39,622 nucleotides of DNA. Origin: Pseudomonas syringae (GTDB lineage: Bacteria > Pseudomonadota > Gammaproteobacteria > Pseudomonadales > Pseudomonadaceae). The stretch spans positions 1 to 39,622 of the forward strand of contig NZ_WKCB01000054.1 of the NCBI RefSeq assembly GCF_021606685.1, read 5' to 3'. Positions 8,001 through 16,281 of this stretch are shown piece by piece. A model generated the notes under the pieces. The model ran no database searches. It was not told the DNA's origin and saw only the letters and a list, made by a program, of their open reading frames with translations. A program made the translations under genes and the position numbers. Positions within the stretch are counted from its first letter, which is position 1. Every line of letters starts with the position of its first letter.

Positions 8001-9087
8001 TGGTGTCTCCTTCGACCATTACGTCAGTGAGGTGCAGGGAACGGTCCAGGCGTACGCAGTCGGCAAAGCTGCCGGGTTGCAGGCGCCCGCGTTCTGCCAG
8101 GCCCAGGTAGTCCGCAGGAAATTGCGACAAACGTTGTGAGGCTTCGCTGATGGGCAGGCCGATCTTCACCAGGTTGCGCAGCGCCTGATCCATGGTCAGG
8201 GTGCTACCGGCCAGGGTGCCGTCGGCCAGGCGCACGCCGCCCAGGCATTTGGTCACGGTGTGGCTGCCCAGCTTGTATTCGCCATCGGGCATCCCGGCGG
8301 CGGCGGTGGAGTCGGTGACGCAGTACAAGCACGGGATCGAGCGCAGTGCCACGCGCATGGCGCCGGGGTGCACGTGCAGCAAGTCCGGGATCAATTCGGC
8401 GTATGTGGCGTGGGCCAGCGCGGCGCCGACGATGCCCGGTTCGCGGTGATGCAGCGGGCTCATGGCGTTATACAAATGCGTGAAGCTGGTGGCGCCGGCG
8501 GCGAGGGCGGCGACGCCTTCCTCATAGCTGCCCAGCGTGTGGCCGATCTGCATGCGCACGCCACGCTGGCTGAGGGCGCGGATCAGGCTGTCATGGCCGG
8601 CGATTTCCGGGGCGATGGTGATCACCCGGATCGGCGCCAGGCGCAGGTATTCTTCAACTTCGGCCATCAACGCGGTGTGGGCGAAGTTGGGTTGCGCGCC
8701 GAGTTTCCCGGGGTTGATGTAGGGCCCTTCCAGGTGCACGCCGAGCACACGGGCGCTGCCTGCGGGACGCTGTTCGCAGAAGGCGCCGAGTTCACCGAGC
8801 ACGCGCGAGATTTCGTCCACCGGCGCGGTCATGGTGGTGGCCAGCAGCGAGGTGGTGCCAAAACGCACGTGGGTGCGGGTGATGGTCTCGAAGGCGCCGG
8901 CGCCCTCCATGATGTCTTTGCCGCCACCGCCGTGCACGTGCAGGTCGATAAAGCCCGGCAGCAGGTAGGGCAGGTCATTGTCGGCCGGGTCGCAGGGCGT
9001 GCCTTCAATGGCGCTGACCTTGCCGTGTGCGTGCACCAGGCGGCCGCGAATCCAGCCGTGGGGCGTGAGGATATTGTCTTGGGACAT
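7981..9087 (-). CDS. nagA: N-acetylglucosamine-6-phosphate deacetylase
   Basis: Metal-dependent amidohydrolase that removes acetate from GlcNAc-6-phosphate. From ATG 9087 it has 368 residues, the normal length. Family marks are the metal site DLHVHGGGGKD near residue 50, GVHLEGPYINPGKLGAQ, the QIGHT and FTHLYNAMSPLHHREPG histidines, and VTDSTAAAGMPDGEY carrying the catalytic Asp. The frame is open to 9189, but that start would lie inside nagR, and ATG 9087 is only ten bases after the nagR stop. Second gene of the operon, overlapping nagB2. Confidence 0.95.
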   Translation of the reverse strand: MSQDNILTPHGWIRGRLVHAHGKVSAIEGTPCDPADNDLPYLLPGFIDLHVHGGGGKDIMEGAGAFETITRTHVRFGTTSLLATTMTAPVDEISRVLGELGAFCEQRPAGSARVLGVHLEGPYINPGKLGAQPNFAHTALMAEVEEYLRLAPIRVITIAPEIAGHDSLIRALSQRGVRMQIGHTLGSYEEGVAALAAGATSFTHLYNAMSPLHHREPGIVGAALAHATYAELIPDLLHVHPGAMRVALRSIPCLYCVTDSTAAAGMPDGEYKLGSHTVTKCLGGVRLADGTLAGSTLTMDQALRNLVKIGLPISEASQRLSQFPADYLGLAERGRLQPGSFADCVRLDRSLHLTDVMVEGDTIDFKNA

Positions 9088-9097
9088 GGGCTGTTCT

Positions 9098-9856
9098 CTA
9101 ACGTCGCAGTTCAGCGGAATAGTCATGGCGGCGCAGCTCTGCGACAAAGTCGTAGTAGTCGTTGCGGCAGTAGGTGTCGGTGATTTCAATCGGCGTGTTG
9201 TCGGCGGTGTAGCCGACCCGCGTCATCAGCAGCATGGCGGTGCCGGGGGCGATGCCCACCAGCTTGGCGAACTCCTCTGACGCGTTGATCGCCTGGATAT
9301 GTTGCAGGGCGCGCACGATGGGTTTGCCGATGCTTTCCAGGTATTCGTACAGCGAGTTGCCGATGGCTTGCGGCTGCGGCAGCACCGAGGCGGGCATGGC
9401 GGTCATCTCGATGGCCATTACCGTGTCATCGGCTTTGCGTAGGCGCTTGAGGCGCGCCACTTTGTCGGTCGGCGACAGGCCCAGGCGGATCAGTTCTTCG
9501 TGGGTCGGCGGGGTGATGTCGCGTTCCAGCCATTGCGAGGTGGGCACAAAACCCTTGAGGCGCAACATCTCGCTGAACCCCGAGAGGCGCGACAGCGGCT
9601 GTTCCAGGCGTGGGGTGATAAACGTGCCGGAGCCCTGGCTACGGCGGATCAGGCCTTGGGCAAACAACACTTCCAGGGCTTTACGCGCGGTAACCCGGGA
9701 AATGCTCAATTGCTCGCTGAGGGCGCGTTCCGAGGGCAGGGCCTGCTCGGATCTCCACTGGCCGGCATGGATGGCCGCTTCCAGGTTGCGGGCCAGTTGC
9801 AGGTACAGCGGCGTGGACTGCTTGTCGTCGGGGCGCAGGGCCAGGATGGGATTCAT
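9098..9856 (-). CDS. nagR: GntR/HutC-family repressor of the nag operon
   Basis: Transcriptional regulator of 252 residues. Residues about 12-80 are a GntR winged helix-turn-helix (PSERALSEQLSISRVTARKAL, then GLIRRSQGSGTFI) and residues about 95-240 a UTRA effector domain as in HutC, DasR and NagR, which bind amino-sugar phosphates. It is first in the operon, so it controls itself together with nagA, nagB2, nagF and nagE. In P. aeruginosa NagR is the GlcNAc-responsive repressor of this cluster (known); the same role here is inferred from gene order and the operator-like repeats upstream. Confidence 0.92.
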   Translation of the reverse strand: MNPILALRPDDKQSTPLYLQLARNLEAAIHAGQWRSEQALPSERALSEQLSISRVTARKALEVLFAQGLIRRSQGSGTFITPRLEQPLSRLSGFSEMLRLKGFVPTSQWLERDITPPTHEELIRLGLSPTDKVARLKRLRKADDTVMAIEMTAMPASVLPQPQAIGNSLYEYLESIGKPIVRALQHIQAINASEEFAKLVGIAPGTAMLLMTRVGYTADNTPIEITDTYCRNDYYDFVAELRRHDYSAELRR

Positions 9857-9909
9857 CTGTCAGGTTTCCGATGCGGTTATTGGAGTGTTGTCGCCCGGTA
9901 GTGGCCGGA

Positions 9910-9937
9910 AATTAATACCACTTAAATACCATGTCAA
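9910..9937 (-). promoter_or_regulatory. nag operon promoter with NagR-like operator in the spacer
   Basis: On the minus strand TTGACA (9932-9937) and TTAATT (9910-9915) are 16 bases apart. The spacer is nearly filled by TGGTATTTAAGTGGTATT, two direct TGGTAT half-sites. A repressor bound here would occlude RNA polymerase. The first codon of nagR is about 50 bases downstream. Assignment to NagR is by position and similarity to the second site. Confidence 0.6.
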
Positions 9938-9986
9938 TGCAGCCAAAACGGTGCGCGCAGGCGTTTATGGGCGCCGTAATGGTGCC

Positions 9987-10005
9987 TGGTATCAAGTGGT
10001 ATTAG
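9987..10005 (+). promoter_or_regulatory. Second NagR-like site, inverted
   Basis: TGGTATCAAGTGGTATTA reads on the plus strand almost exactly as the promoter operator reads on the minus strand, with a one-base shorter spacer. The two centres are about 74 bases apart, close to seven helical turns, so a DNA loop between bound repressors is possible (inference). Confidence 0.5.
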
Positions 10006-10035
10006 AGAGGTCTTTATGCCACGCAGAAGTGCGCA

Positions 10036-10068
10036 GCCCGCACGGTGAACTGGTATTCACCGGCGGGC
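10036..10068. other. Hairpin in the gap between nagR and the L,D-transpeptidase gene
   Basis: GCCCGC...GGTGAA CTGGTA TTCACC...GCGGGC forms a good stem-loop about 50 bases beyond the L,D-transpeptidase stop. There is no T-run on either strand next to it, so it is not a standard intrinsic terminator. The rest of 10006-10118 shows no gene. Confidence 0.45.
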
Positions 10069-10118
10069 ATGATTGAGGGCGGGAAATATTTTTGAATTAA
10101 TTTACGAACGGTAGGCGC

Positions 10119-10622
10119 TTACGGCCGAATCTCGATCAGCGTGCCGTCCTTGACCAGGTTCCAGACTTCACGCATGTCGACGTTGCGCATGCCGATGCAG
10201 CCGTCGGTCCAATCCAGGGTGTGGAACCACTGCTCCGGGTAGTCTTCGGTGTCGGGCGTGCCGTGGATCATGATCATGCTGCCGGGCTTCACGCCTTCAC
10301 GGCGGGCGCGTGCGGCGTCGCTGATATTGGGGTAGGAAATGTGCATCGCCAGGTTGAAGCGGTCGCTGGTCTTGCGCCAGTCGATCCAGTACAGGCCTTC
10401 CGGCGTGCGGCGGTCGCCCTCGATCAGCTTGTGGCCCTTGGGGTTTTTACCCAGGGAAATACGGTAGGTCTTGAAGGGCTTGCCGTCGTTGATCAACTGC
10501 AACTGATGGGCGGACTTGAGCACCAGGACTTTCTCGACGGTTTTACCGCCCAGGGTTTCCACGGTGGAGGCCGATGACAGCGCAGCGAATGACAGGCAGA
10601 TAAGAGCAAGCAACCAACGCAT
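10119..10622 (-). CDS. Periplasmic L,D-transpeptidase family protein (YkuD domain)
   Basis: Protein of 167 residues from ATG 10622. Residues 1-19 are a signal peptide (MRWLLALICLSFAALSSAS), placing it in the periplasm. The remainder is a YkuD domain with His120 (MIMIHGTPD) and the catalytic segment WTDGCIGMRN holding Cys142 and Arg146. Members of this fold cross-link peptidoglycan, anchor lipoproteins to it, or cut such links; which one cannot be told here. The small size, like E. coli YafK/DpaA, makes hydrolysis a real alternative. It is 19 bases downstream of the Nudix gene on the same strand, probably co-transcribed with it. Confidence 0.88.
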   Translation of the reverse strand: MRWLLALICLSFAALSSASTVETLGGKTVEKVLVLKSAHQLQLINDGKPFKTYRISLGKNPKGHKLIEGDRRTPEGLYWIDWRKTSDRFNLAMHISYPNISDAARARREGVKPGSMIMIHGTPDTEDYPEQWFHTLDWTDGCIGMRNVDMREVWNLVKDGTLIEIRP

Positions 10623-10641
10623 TGAAACAGTATCCCTAGTG

Positions 10642-11190
10642 TTATGGAGCGGGCTTGCCCATTGGCGGCACGGCCTCGCTGCGCACCGGGAACGATTGTC
10701 GCCGACGGTCAGCGAAAAAGTATTCCAGCGTACGCCCGACCGTGCGGAAAGCCAGCTCGGACCAAGGGATGTCGCCTTCATCGAACAACTGTACTTCAAG
10801 GCTTTCGGGGCCGGCGGCGAAGTCCAGGTCGACCAGTTCGGCGCGGTAGAAAATATGCACCTGGCTGATGTGCGGCACATCGATCAGGGTATAGATGCTC
10901 AGGTTGCGCACGCGGGCGCAGGCCTCCTCCAGGGTTTCGCGCATGGCCGCCTGTTCGACGGTTTCGCCGTTTTCCATGAAGCCTGCGGGCAGGGTCCAGT
11001 AGCCCAGGCGCGGTTCGATGGCGCGGCGGCACAGCAGCACTTTGTCGCCCCACACCGGCACGGTGCCGGCGACGATATTGGGGTTCTGATAGTGAATGGT
11101 CGAGCAGTGATCACACACAAAACGCAGGCGGCCGTCGCCTGGGGGAATACGCTGGGTAACCGGTTTACCGCACTGGCTGCAGAAATTCAT
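10642..11190 (-). CDS. Zinc-ribbon Nudix hydrolase
   Basis: Cytosolic protein of 182 residues from ATG 11190. A zinc ribbon at the N-terminus has Cys4, Cys7, Cys26 and Cys29 (FCSQCG...FVCDHC). The Nudix box spans about residues 70-92 (GFMENGETVEQAAMRE then TLEEA), where the usual final Gly is Cys. It resembles the C-terminal part of NADH pyrophosphatase (NudC) without that enzyme's N-terminal domain, so a nucleotide pyrophosphatase is likely but the substrate is open. The frame is open to 11304, but ATG 11190 begins exactly at the zinc ribbon. Divergent from nudL. Confidence 0.88.
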   Translation of the reverse strand: MNFCSQCGKPVTQRIPPGDGRLRFVCDHCSTIHYQNPNIVAGTVPVWGDKVLLCRRAIEPRLGYWTLPAGFMENGETVEQAAMRETLEEACARVRNLSIYTLIDVPHISQVHIFYRAELVDLDFAAGPESLEVQLFDEGDIPWSELAFRTVGRTLEYFFADRRRQSFPVRSEAVPPMGKPAP

Positions 11191-11336
11191 GCTGGGGTTC
11201 CTGGAAAGTGCGTCTATCTTGGCTTGGCTGGCAGGGCCCTGCAAGTTGTCGTTTAGCGACACCGCGCAGGTTTTGGGGTTGGGCGCCCGCACGCTTTGGT
11301 GCATGATGCAAGGTAGCCAACAGACCGAGATGACTC

Positions 11337-11939
11337 ATGCTGGACGAGCTACTTCGCCGGGTAAGCAATCACACACCCCATACGCTGGAATCTGACGGGC
11401 GTTTCCCCGAGGCCGCGGTACTGGTGCCGATTACCCGCAGTGACGAACCCGAGCTGATCCTGACCCTGCGCGCCAGCGGCCTGTCGACCCATGGTGGCGA
11501 AGTGGCCTTTCCTGGCGGGCGCCGCGACCCCGAAGACCCGGACCTGATTTTTACCGCGCTGCGCGAGGCTGAAGAGGAAATCGGCCTGCCTCCCGGCCTG
11601 GTCGAAGTGATCGGCCCGCTGAGCCCGCTGATCTCCCTGCATGGCATTCGTGTCACGCCCTACGTGGGTGTTATCCCTGATTACGTCGAATACTTGGCCA
11701 ACGATGCCGAGATCGCCGCCGTTTTCAGCGTGCCTCTGGATTTTTTCCGACAGGACCCGCGCGAACATACCCACAGAATCGATTACCAGGGCCGCAGCTG
11801 GTATGTGCCCAGCTACCGGTTTGGTGAATACAAAATCTGGGGGCTGACGGCAATCATGATCGTCGAGCTGATCAACCTGCTCTATGACGATGCCAAGATC
11901 AGCCTGCATCAACCGCCCAAGAGCTTCATCAACATCTAA
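11337..11939 (+). CDS. nudL: CoA pyrophosphatase, Nudix family
   Basis: Protein of 200 residues that should cleave coenzyme A and derivatives to 3',5'-ADP and 4'-phosphopantetheine. The UPF0035 signature LTLRASGLSTHGGEVAFPGG (residues 42-61) runs into the Nudix box ending REAEEEIGL (76-84). ATG 11337 is taken. It begins a plus-strand run with the carbonic anhydrase-like gene (35-base gap) and the DUF1289 gene. Confidence 0.9.
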   Translation: MLDELLRRVSNHTPHTLESDGRFPEAAVLVPITRSDEPELILTLRASGLSTHGGEVAFPGGRRDPEDPDLIFTALREAEEEIGLPPGLVEVIGPLSPLISLHGIRVTPYVGVIPDYVEYLANDAEIAAVFSVPLDFFRQDPREHTHRIDYQGRSWYVPSYRFGEYKIWGLTAIMIVELINLLYDDAKISLHQPPKSFINI

Positions 11940-11974
11940 GCCATCGTTTGAATGGCGAGCCGTGAGGAAAAACC

Positions 11975-12499
11975 ATGAAATACCGCCTGGGCGACGCCCG
12001 CGTCGAGACGCATCCCCACAGCTGGGTCGCACCCAATGCCACCCTGGTGGGCAAGGTCAAGCTGGAGGAGGGCGCCAACGTCTGGTTTAACGCGGTGTTG
12101 CGTGGCGACAACGAACTGATCCTGATCGGGAAAAACAGCAACGTGCAGGACGGCAGCGTGATGCACACCGACATGGGTTACCCGCTGACCCTGGGCACCG
12201 GCGTGACCATCGGCCATAACGCCATGCTGCACGGCTGCACTGTCGACGACTACAGCTTGATCGGCATCAACGCGGTGATCCTCAACGGCGCCAAGATCGG
12301 CAAGCATTGCATCATTGGCGCCAATTCGCTGATCGGCGAAGGCAAGGAAATCCCCGATGGTTCGCTGGTGATGGGCTCGCCCGGTAAGGTGGTGCGTGAG
12401 CTGACCGATGCGCAAAAACGCATGCTTGAAGCCAGCGCCGCGCACTACGTGCATAACGCGCAGCGCTATGCGCGTGATTTGGCTGAGCAGGCAGAATGA
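11975..12499 (+). CDS. Gamma-carbonic anhydrase family hexapeptide protein (YrdA-like)
   Basis: Protein of 174 residues built of left-handed beta-helix hexapeptide repeats, expected to form a trimer. The three metal-binding histidines expected of gamma carbonic anhydrases can be placed at His64 (GSVMHTD), His81 (TIGHNAM) and His86 (MLHGC). Many bacterial YrdA-type members bind metal but show little or no carbonic anhydrase activity, so the activity is uncertain. It is preceded by GTGAGGAAAAACC as ribosome-binding region and overlaps the next gene by ATGA. Confidence 0.9.
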   Translation: MKYRLGDARVETHPHSWVAPNATLVGKVKLEEGANVWFNAVLRGDNELILIGKNSNVQDGSVMHTDMGYPLTLGTGVTIGHNAMLHGCTVDDYSLIGINAVILNGAKIGKHCIIGANSLIGEGKEIPDGSLVMGSPGKVVRELTDAQKRMLEASAAHYVHNAQRYARDLAEQAE

Positions 12500-12711
12500 A
12501 CCCGATTGAACGCCCCGTCGCCTCGCCTTGCGTGAGTATTTGTGCGCTGGACGATGACGACATTTGCACCGGCTGCCAGCGGACGGTGGACGAGATCACG
12601 CGCTGGAGCCGCATGGATAACACCGAGCGCCGGGTGGTGCTTGGGTTGTGCCATGAGCGGGCGGTGGCGAGTGGGCTGGTGTGGATGACGCCCGGCAAAT
12701 CTGGCGCATAA
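12496..12711 (+). CDS. DUF1289 small cysteine-rich protein
   Basis: Protein of 71 residues with the DUF1289 pattern: SPCVSICALDDDDICTGCQR, then DEITRW, and a helical C-terminus (ERRVVLGLCHERA). Four cysteines (CxxxC...CxxC) suggest a metal or iron-sulphur site, but no function is established. Its ATG overlaps the stop of the carbonic anhydrase-like gene (ATGA), implying translational coupling. A decayed partial copy lies 332 bases downstream. Confidence 0.88.
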   Translation: MNPIERPVASPCVSICALDDDDICTGCQRTVDEITRWSRMDNTERRVVLGLCHERAVASGLVWMTPGKSGA

Positions 12712-13148
12712 CCTGTGTAGCAAGCAGGCGTGTGTGGTGAGCCGGCTTGTGTGGCGAGCGGGCTTGCCCGCGTTGGGTTGCGCAGCAGCCCCAAAACCTG
12801 ACACCGTGGTTTACCTGACCAAACGCAGCGAGCCTACTGGGGCTGCTCCGCAGCCCAACGCGGGCAAGCCCGCTCGCCACATTGATTGCAGTGCACTGCA
12901 CCGGTTGCCAGCGGGCTGTGGATGAGATCAAGCGGTGGATGCGCGGGCGGTGGCAAGCAGGCTTGTGTGGCGAGCCTGCTTGCCCGCGTTGGGCTGCGCA
13001 GCAGCCCCAAAACCTGACACCGTGGTTTACCTGACAGAACGCTGCGAGCCTACTGGGGCTGCTTCGCAGCCCAACGCGGGCAAGCCCGCTCGCCACATTG
13101 ATTGCAGTGCATTACCCTGTGCGGCATTACCTACAGGCCCGTCCCGTC
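12712..13148. repeat. Tandem duplication with two REPINs
   Basis: This 437-base gap contains no intact gene. A block of about 150 bases at 12744-12898 recurs at 12960-13113 with a 216-base shift and few differences. Each block is a REPIN with arms GTGGCGAGC[G/C]GGCTTGCCCGCG / CGCGGGCAAGCCCGCTCGCCAC-type and the same inner sequence (CCCCAAAACCTGACACCGTG). Between the two lies a remnant of the DUF1289 gene. The second block ends 35 bases before the VUT gene. Confidence 0.85.
12897..12967 (+). pseudogene. Remnant of DUF1289 gene
   Basis: TGCACCGGTTGCCAGCGGGC and the following bases repeat the DUF1289 gene from 12565 (TGCACCGGCTGCCAGCGG, then GTGGA(C/T)GAGATCA). After about 42 bases it jumps, with about 116 bases missing, to the part of the gene at 12656-12698 (GCGGGCGGTGGC...GG). 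There is no start codon and no room for a product. Confidence 0.65.
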
Positions 13149-13616
13149 ATGCTCTTCCTGATCGCCTATATCAGCAGCGTCGTGCTGATCAACTTCGCCT
13201 TCTCCACCGCCCCGCACCTGGATGTCATCTGGTCGGCCTGGGGTGGCCTGGTATTCATCCTGCGCGACATGGTGCAAACCCGCTTCGGCCACGGCGCAAT
13301 CGTTGCCATGCTGGCGGCGCTGGTGCTGTCGTATGTGACGTCCGACCCGGCCATCGCCCTGGCCAGCGCCACGGCCTTCGCGGTGTCCGAGTGCATCGAC
13401 TGGCTGGTGTTCAGCATCACCAAGCGCCCGCTCCACGATCGCCTGTGGATAAGTTCGGCGCTGAGCATTCCCCTCGATACCTTCATCTTCTTCGGCCTGA
13501 TTGGCGCACTCACGCCGGCGGTAGCGGGCACCGCGTTGCTGTCGAAATTCGCCGGGGTCACGGTGGTGTGGCTGATCATGGCCTGGCGTGTGCGCAAGCG
13601 GGCCGTCGCCAACTGA
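13149..13616 (+). CDS. VUT-family membrane protein (PreQ0 transporter-like)
   Basis: Inner-membrane protein of 155 residues with about five hydrophobic segments, starting MLFLIAYISSVVLINFAFS. It resembles the VUT/YhhQ family, some members of which import queuosine precursors, but it is shorter than YhhQ (about 220), so transport of preQ0 is not assured. Conserved marks are FILRDMVQTRFGH and SECIDWLVFS. ATG 13149 is used because the upstream TTG at 13098 would start inside the REPIN flank. It is separated from the DUF1289 gene only by the duplicated REPIN block. Confidence 0.8.
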   Translation: MLFLIAYISSVVLINFAFSTAPHLDVIWSAWGGLVFILRDMVQTRFGHGAIVAMLAALVLSYVTSDPAIALASATAFAVSECIDWLVFSITKRPLHDRLWISSALSIPLDTFIFFGLIGALTPAVAGTALLSKFAGVTVVWLIMAWRVRKRAVAN

Positions 13617-13685
13617 GGCCAATTGCTGCAGTTCATGTAAAATGCCGGCCTTTCTCCAAATGATCCGCTCCCCTGAGGACCTGAG

Positions 13686-14867
13686 ATGACCCGAATCGGA
13701 ACTCCATTGTCGCCAACCGCGACCCGCGTAATGCTGTGTGGCTGCGGTGAGCTGGGCAAGGAAGTGGTAATCGAGCTGCAACGCCTGGGCGTTGAAGTGA
13801 TTGCCGTGGATCGCTACGCCAACGCGCCGGCCATGCAGGTTGCCCACCGTAGCCACGTGATCAACATGCTCGATGGCGCCGCCCTGCGTGCGGTGATCGA
13901 AGCAGAGAAGCCGCACTTCATCGTGCCGGAAATCGAAGCCATCGCCACCGCCACCCTGGTGGAGCTGGAAGCCGAAGGGTTCACCGTGATCCCGACCGCG
14001 CGCGCCACCTCGCTGACCATGAACCGTGAAGGCATCCGCCGTCTGGCCGCCGAAGAGCTGGACCTGCCGACGTCGCCATACCACTTCGCCGACACCTTCG
14101 AGGATTACAGCAAAGCCGTGCAGGATCTGGGCTTCCCGTGCGTGGTCAAGCCGGTGATGAGTTCATCGGGCAAGGGCCAAAGCCTGCTGCGCAGCGTCGA
14201 CGACGTGCAAAAGGCGTGGGACTACGCCCAGGAAGGCGGGCGTGCCGGTAAAGGCCGCGTGATCATCGAAGGCTTTATCGACTTTGACTACGAAATCACC
14301 CTGCTGACCGTACGCCATATTGGCGGCACCACCTTCTGCGCGCCAGTCGGCCATCGCCAGGAGAAGGGCGATTACCAGGAATCCTGGCAGCCGCAAGCCA
14401 TGAGCCCGATTGCTCTGGCGGAGTCCGAACGCGTTGCCAAAGCAGTAACCGAGGCGCTGGGTGGCCGTGGCCTGTTTGGCGTGGAATTGTTCATCAAGGG
14501 CGATCAGGTGTGGTTCAGTGAAGTGTCGCCGCGCCCGCATGACACCGGTTTGGTGACCCTGATTTCGCAGGACCTGTCGCAGTTCGCGCTGCACGCTCGC
14601 GCCATCCTCGGCCTGCCAATTCCGTTGATCCGTCAATTCGGACCTTCGGCGTCGGCGGTGATTCTGGTGGAAGGGCAGTCGACCCAGACCGCATTCGCCA
14701 ACCTCGGCGCCGCCTTGAGCGAGCCGGACACGGCGTTGCGTCTGTTTGGTAAGCCTGAGGTGAATGGTCAGCGTCGGATGGGTGTGGCGTTGGCGCGGGA
14801 TGAGTCGATTGAGGCTGCTCGGGCTAAAGCGACTCGTGCCTCCAAAGCGGTTGTTGTAGAGCTCTAA
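13686..14867 (+). CDS. purT: Formate-dependent phosphoribosylglycinamide formyltransferase
   Basis: Cytosolic ATP-grasp enzyme of 393 residues (family length about 392) that makes formyl-GAR from GAR, formate and ATP in purine synthesis. Residues 15-115 form the pre-ATP-grasp domain (VMLCGCGELGKEV), the central domain has CVVKPVMSSSGKGQS, and the metal/ATP site lies around GVELFIKGDQVWFSEVSPRP. ATG 13686 follows GAGGACCTGAG. A TAAAAT box at 13636-13641 may be the -10 region. Confidence 0.96.
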   Translation: MTRIGTPLSPTATRVMLCGCGELGKEVVIELQRLGVEVIAVDRYANAPAMQVAHRSHVINMLDGAALRAVIEAEKPHFIVPEIEAIATATLVELEAEGFTVIPTARATSLTMNREGIRRLAAEELDLPTSPYHFADTFEDYSKAVQDLGFPCVVKPVMSSSGKGQSLLRSVDDVQKAWDYAQEGGRAGKGRVIIEGFIDFDYEITLLTVRHIGGTTFCAPVGHRQEKGDYQESWQPQAMSPIALAESERVAKAVTEALGGRGLFGVELFIKGDQVWFSEVSPRPHDTGLVTLISQDLSQFALHARAILGLPIPLIRQFGPSASAVILVEGQSTQTAFANLGAALSEPDTALRLFGKPEVNGQRRMGVALARDESIEAARAKATRASKAVVVEL

Positions 14868-14871
14868 AAGC

Positions 14872-14961
14872 ATCGGGAGCAAGCCCCCTCCCACATTTGA
14901 TTGGATTCACAGAGTTTGATTTGTGAACCCATTCCAGTGTGGGAGCGGGCTTGCTCGCGAA
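14872..14961. repeat. REPIN
   Basis: Arms ATCGGGAGCAAGCCCCCTCCCACA and TGTGGGAGCGGGCTTGCTCGCGAA in inverted orientation around a 40-base spacer. The arms are of two sequence variants. It lies between the ends of the convergent genes purT and the MHS transporter and may also stop transcription. Confidence 0.85.
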
Positions 14962-14970
14962 AGCGCTCTA

Positions 14971-16281
14971 TCAGGCGACCTTGTTCAAATCATTATCCCG
15001 CGTCTCTTTCAGGCACAGCACAGCAATCAAGCTGAGCAACGCTGCCGCCGACACGTACCCGCCGACATAACTCAGCCCGCCCATCGCCACCAGCTTGGTC
15101 GCGAAGAACGGTGCGGCCGACGCGCCGACGATCCCGCCCAGGTTATACGCCGCCGAAGCGCCGGTATAACGCACACGGGTCGGGAACAATTCCGGCAGCA
15201 TCGCGCCCATTGGGGCGAAGGTTACGCCCATCAGGAACAGCTCCAGCGCCAGGAACAACGCTACCGCCCAGGTCGAGCCGTGGGTCAGCAGCGGCTCCAT
15301 GGTGAAGCCCGAGAGAATCGCCAGCACTGCGCCGACGATCAGCACCGGCTTGCGCCCGTAGCGATCACTGGCCAGGGCCGCCAGCGGCGTGGCCAAGCCC
15401 ATGAACAGCACCGCAAAGCACAGCAGGCCGAGGAAGGTTTCGCGGCTGTAGCCCAGCGTCGATACGCCGTAGCTCAGGGAAAACGCAGTGGTGATATAGA
15501 ACAGTGCGTAGCACACCACCATCGACGCGGCGCCCAGCAGCACAGGCAGCCAGTGTTGGCTGAAGAGTTCCACCAGCGGCACTTTTACCGGTTTTTCCTT
15601 GGCTACGGCGTTGGCGAATACCGGGGTTTCATGCAGCTTCAATCGCGCATATAGGCCGACCATTACCAGCGCGGCGCTGAGGATGAACGGGATGCGCCAG
15701 CCCCAACTGCGGAACTGCTCGTCATTGAGGCTCATGGCCAGGATCAGGAACAAACCGTTGGCCGCCAGGAAGCCGATCGACGGGCCCAGTTGCGGGAACA
15801 TGCCGAACCAGGCGCGTTTGCCTTTGGGCGCATTCTCGGTCGCCAGCAGCGCCGCGCCGCCCCATTCGCCGCCAAGGCCCAGGCCCTGGCCGAAACGCAG
15901 CACGCACAACAGGATCGGTGCCCAGGCCCCGATGCTGTCATAGCCGGGCAGTAAGCCGATCAGCGTGGTGCACACGCCCATCAGCAGCAAGGAGGCGACC
16001 AGTGTGGACTTGCGACCGATGCGGTCGCCAAAGTGGCCGAACAGCGCCGAGCCCAGCGGGCGGGCGATAAAGGCGATGCCGAAGGTCAGGAACGACGCCA
16101 GCATCTGCGCCGTGCCGGAGGTCTGCGGAAAGAACACCGGTCCAATTACCAGCGCGGCGGCCGTGGCATAGATATAGAAATCGTAGAACTCGATAGCGGT
16201 GCCGACGATGCTCGCGGTAGCGACGCGAGCGGTCGAGTTGGTCGGGGCAGCGGTCGCGGCCTCGTTATAGGTGGTGCTCAT
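14971..16281 (-). CDS. MFS transporter, metabolite:H+ symporter (MHS) family
   Basis: Inner-membrane carrier of 436 residues with about 12 helices. The MHS features are the N-terminal TAIEFYDFYIYATAAALV, the loop motif GHFGDRIGRKSTLV between helices 2 and 3, and GLGLGGEWGGAALLATE. Relatives import shikimate, proline/betaine, citrate or alpha-ketoglutarate; the substrate here is unknown. ATG 16281 is chosen because AGGGA sits nine bases before it; the ATG at 16302 lies upstream of that site. Confidence 0.9.
   Translation of the reverse strand: MSTTYNEAATAAPTNSTARVATASIVGTAIEFYDFYIYATAAALVIGPVFFPQTSGTAQMLASFLTFGIAFIARPLGSALFGHFGDRIGRKSTLVASLLLMGVCTTLIGLLPGYDSIGAWAPILLCVLRFGQGLGLGGEWGGAALLATENAPKGKRAWFGMFPQLGPSIGFLAANGLFLILAMSLNDEQFRSWGWRIPFILSAALVMVGLYARLKLHETPVFANAVAKEKPVKVPLVELFSQHWLPVLLGAASMVVCYALFYITTAFSLSYGVSTLGYSRETFLGLLCFAVLFMGLATPLAALASDRYGRKPVLIVGAVLAILSGFTMEPLLTHGSTWAVALFLALELFLMGVTFAPMGAMLPELFPTRVRYTGASAAYNLGGIVGASAAPFFATKLVAMGGLSYVGGYVSAAALLSLIAVLCLKETRDNDLNKVA

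Noticed and set aside
12744..13113. Possible CRISPR-like array or integron
   Set aside because: Only two long units with internal palindromes, no regular short repeats and spacers, no cas or integrase genes; they are REPINs.
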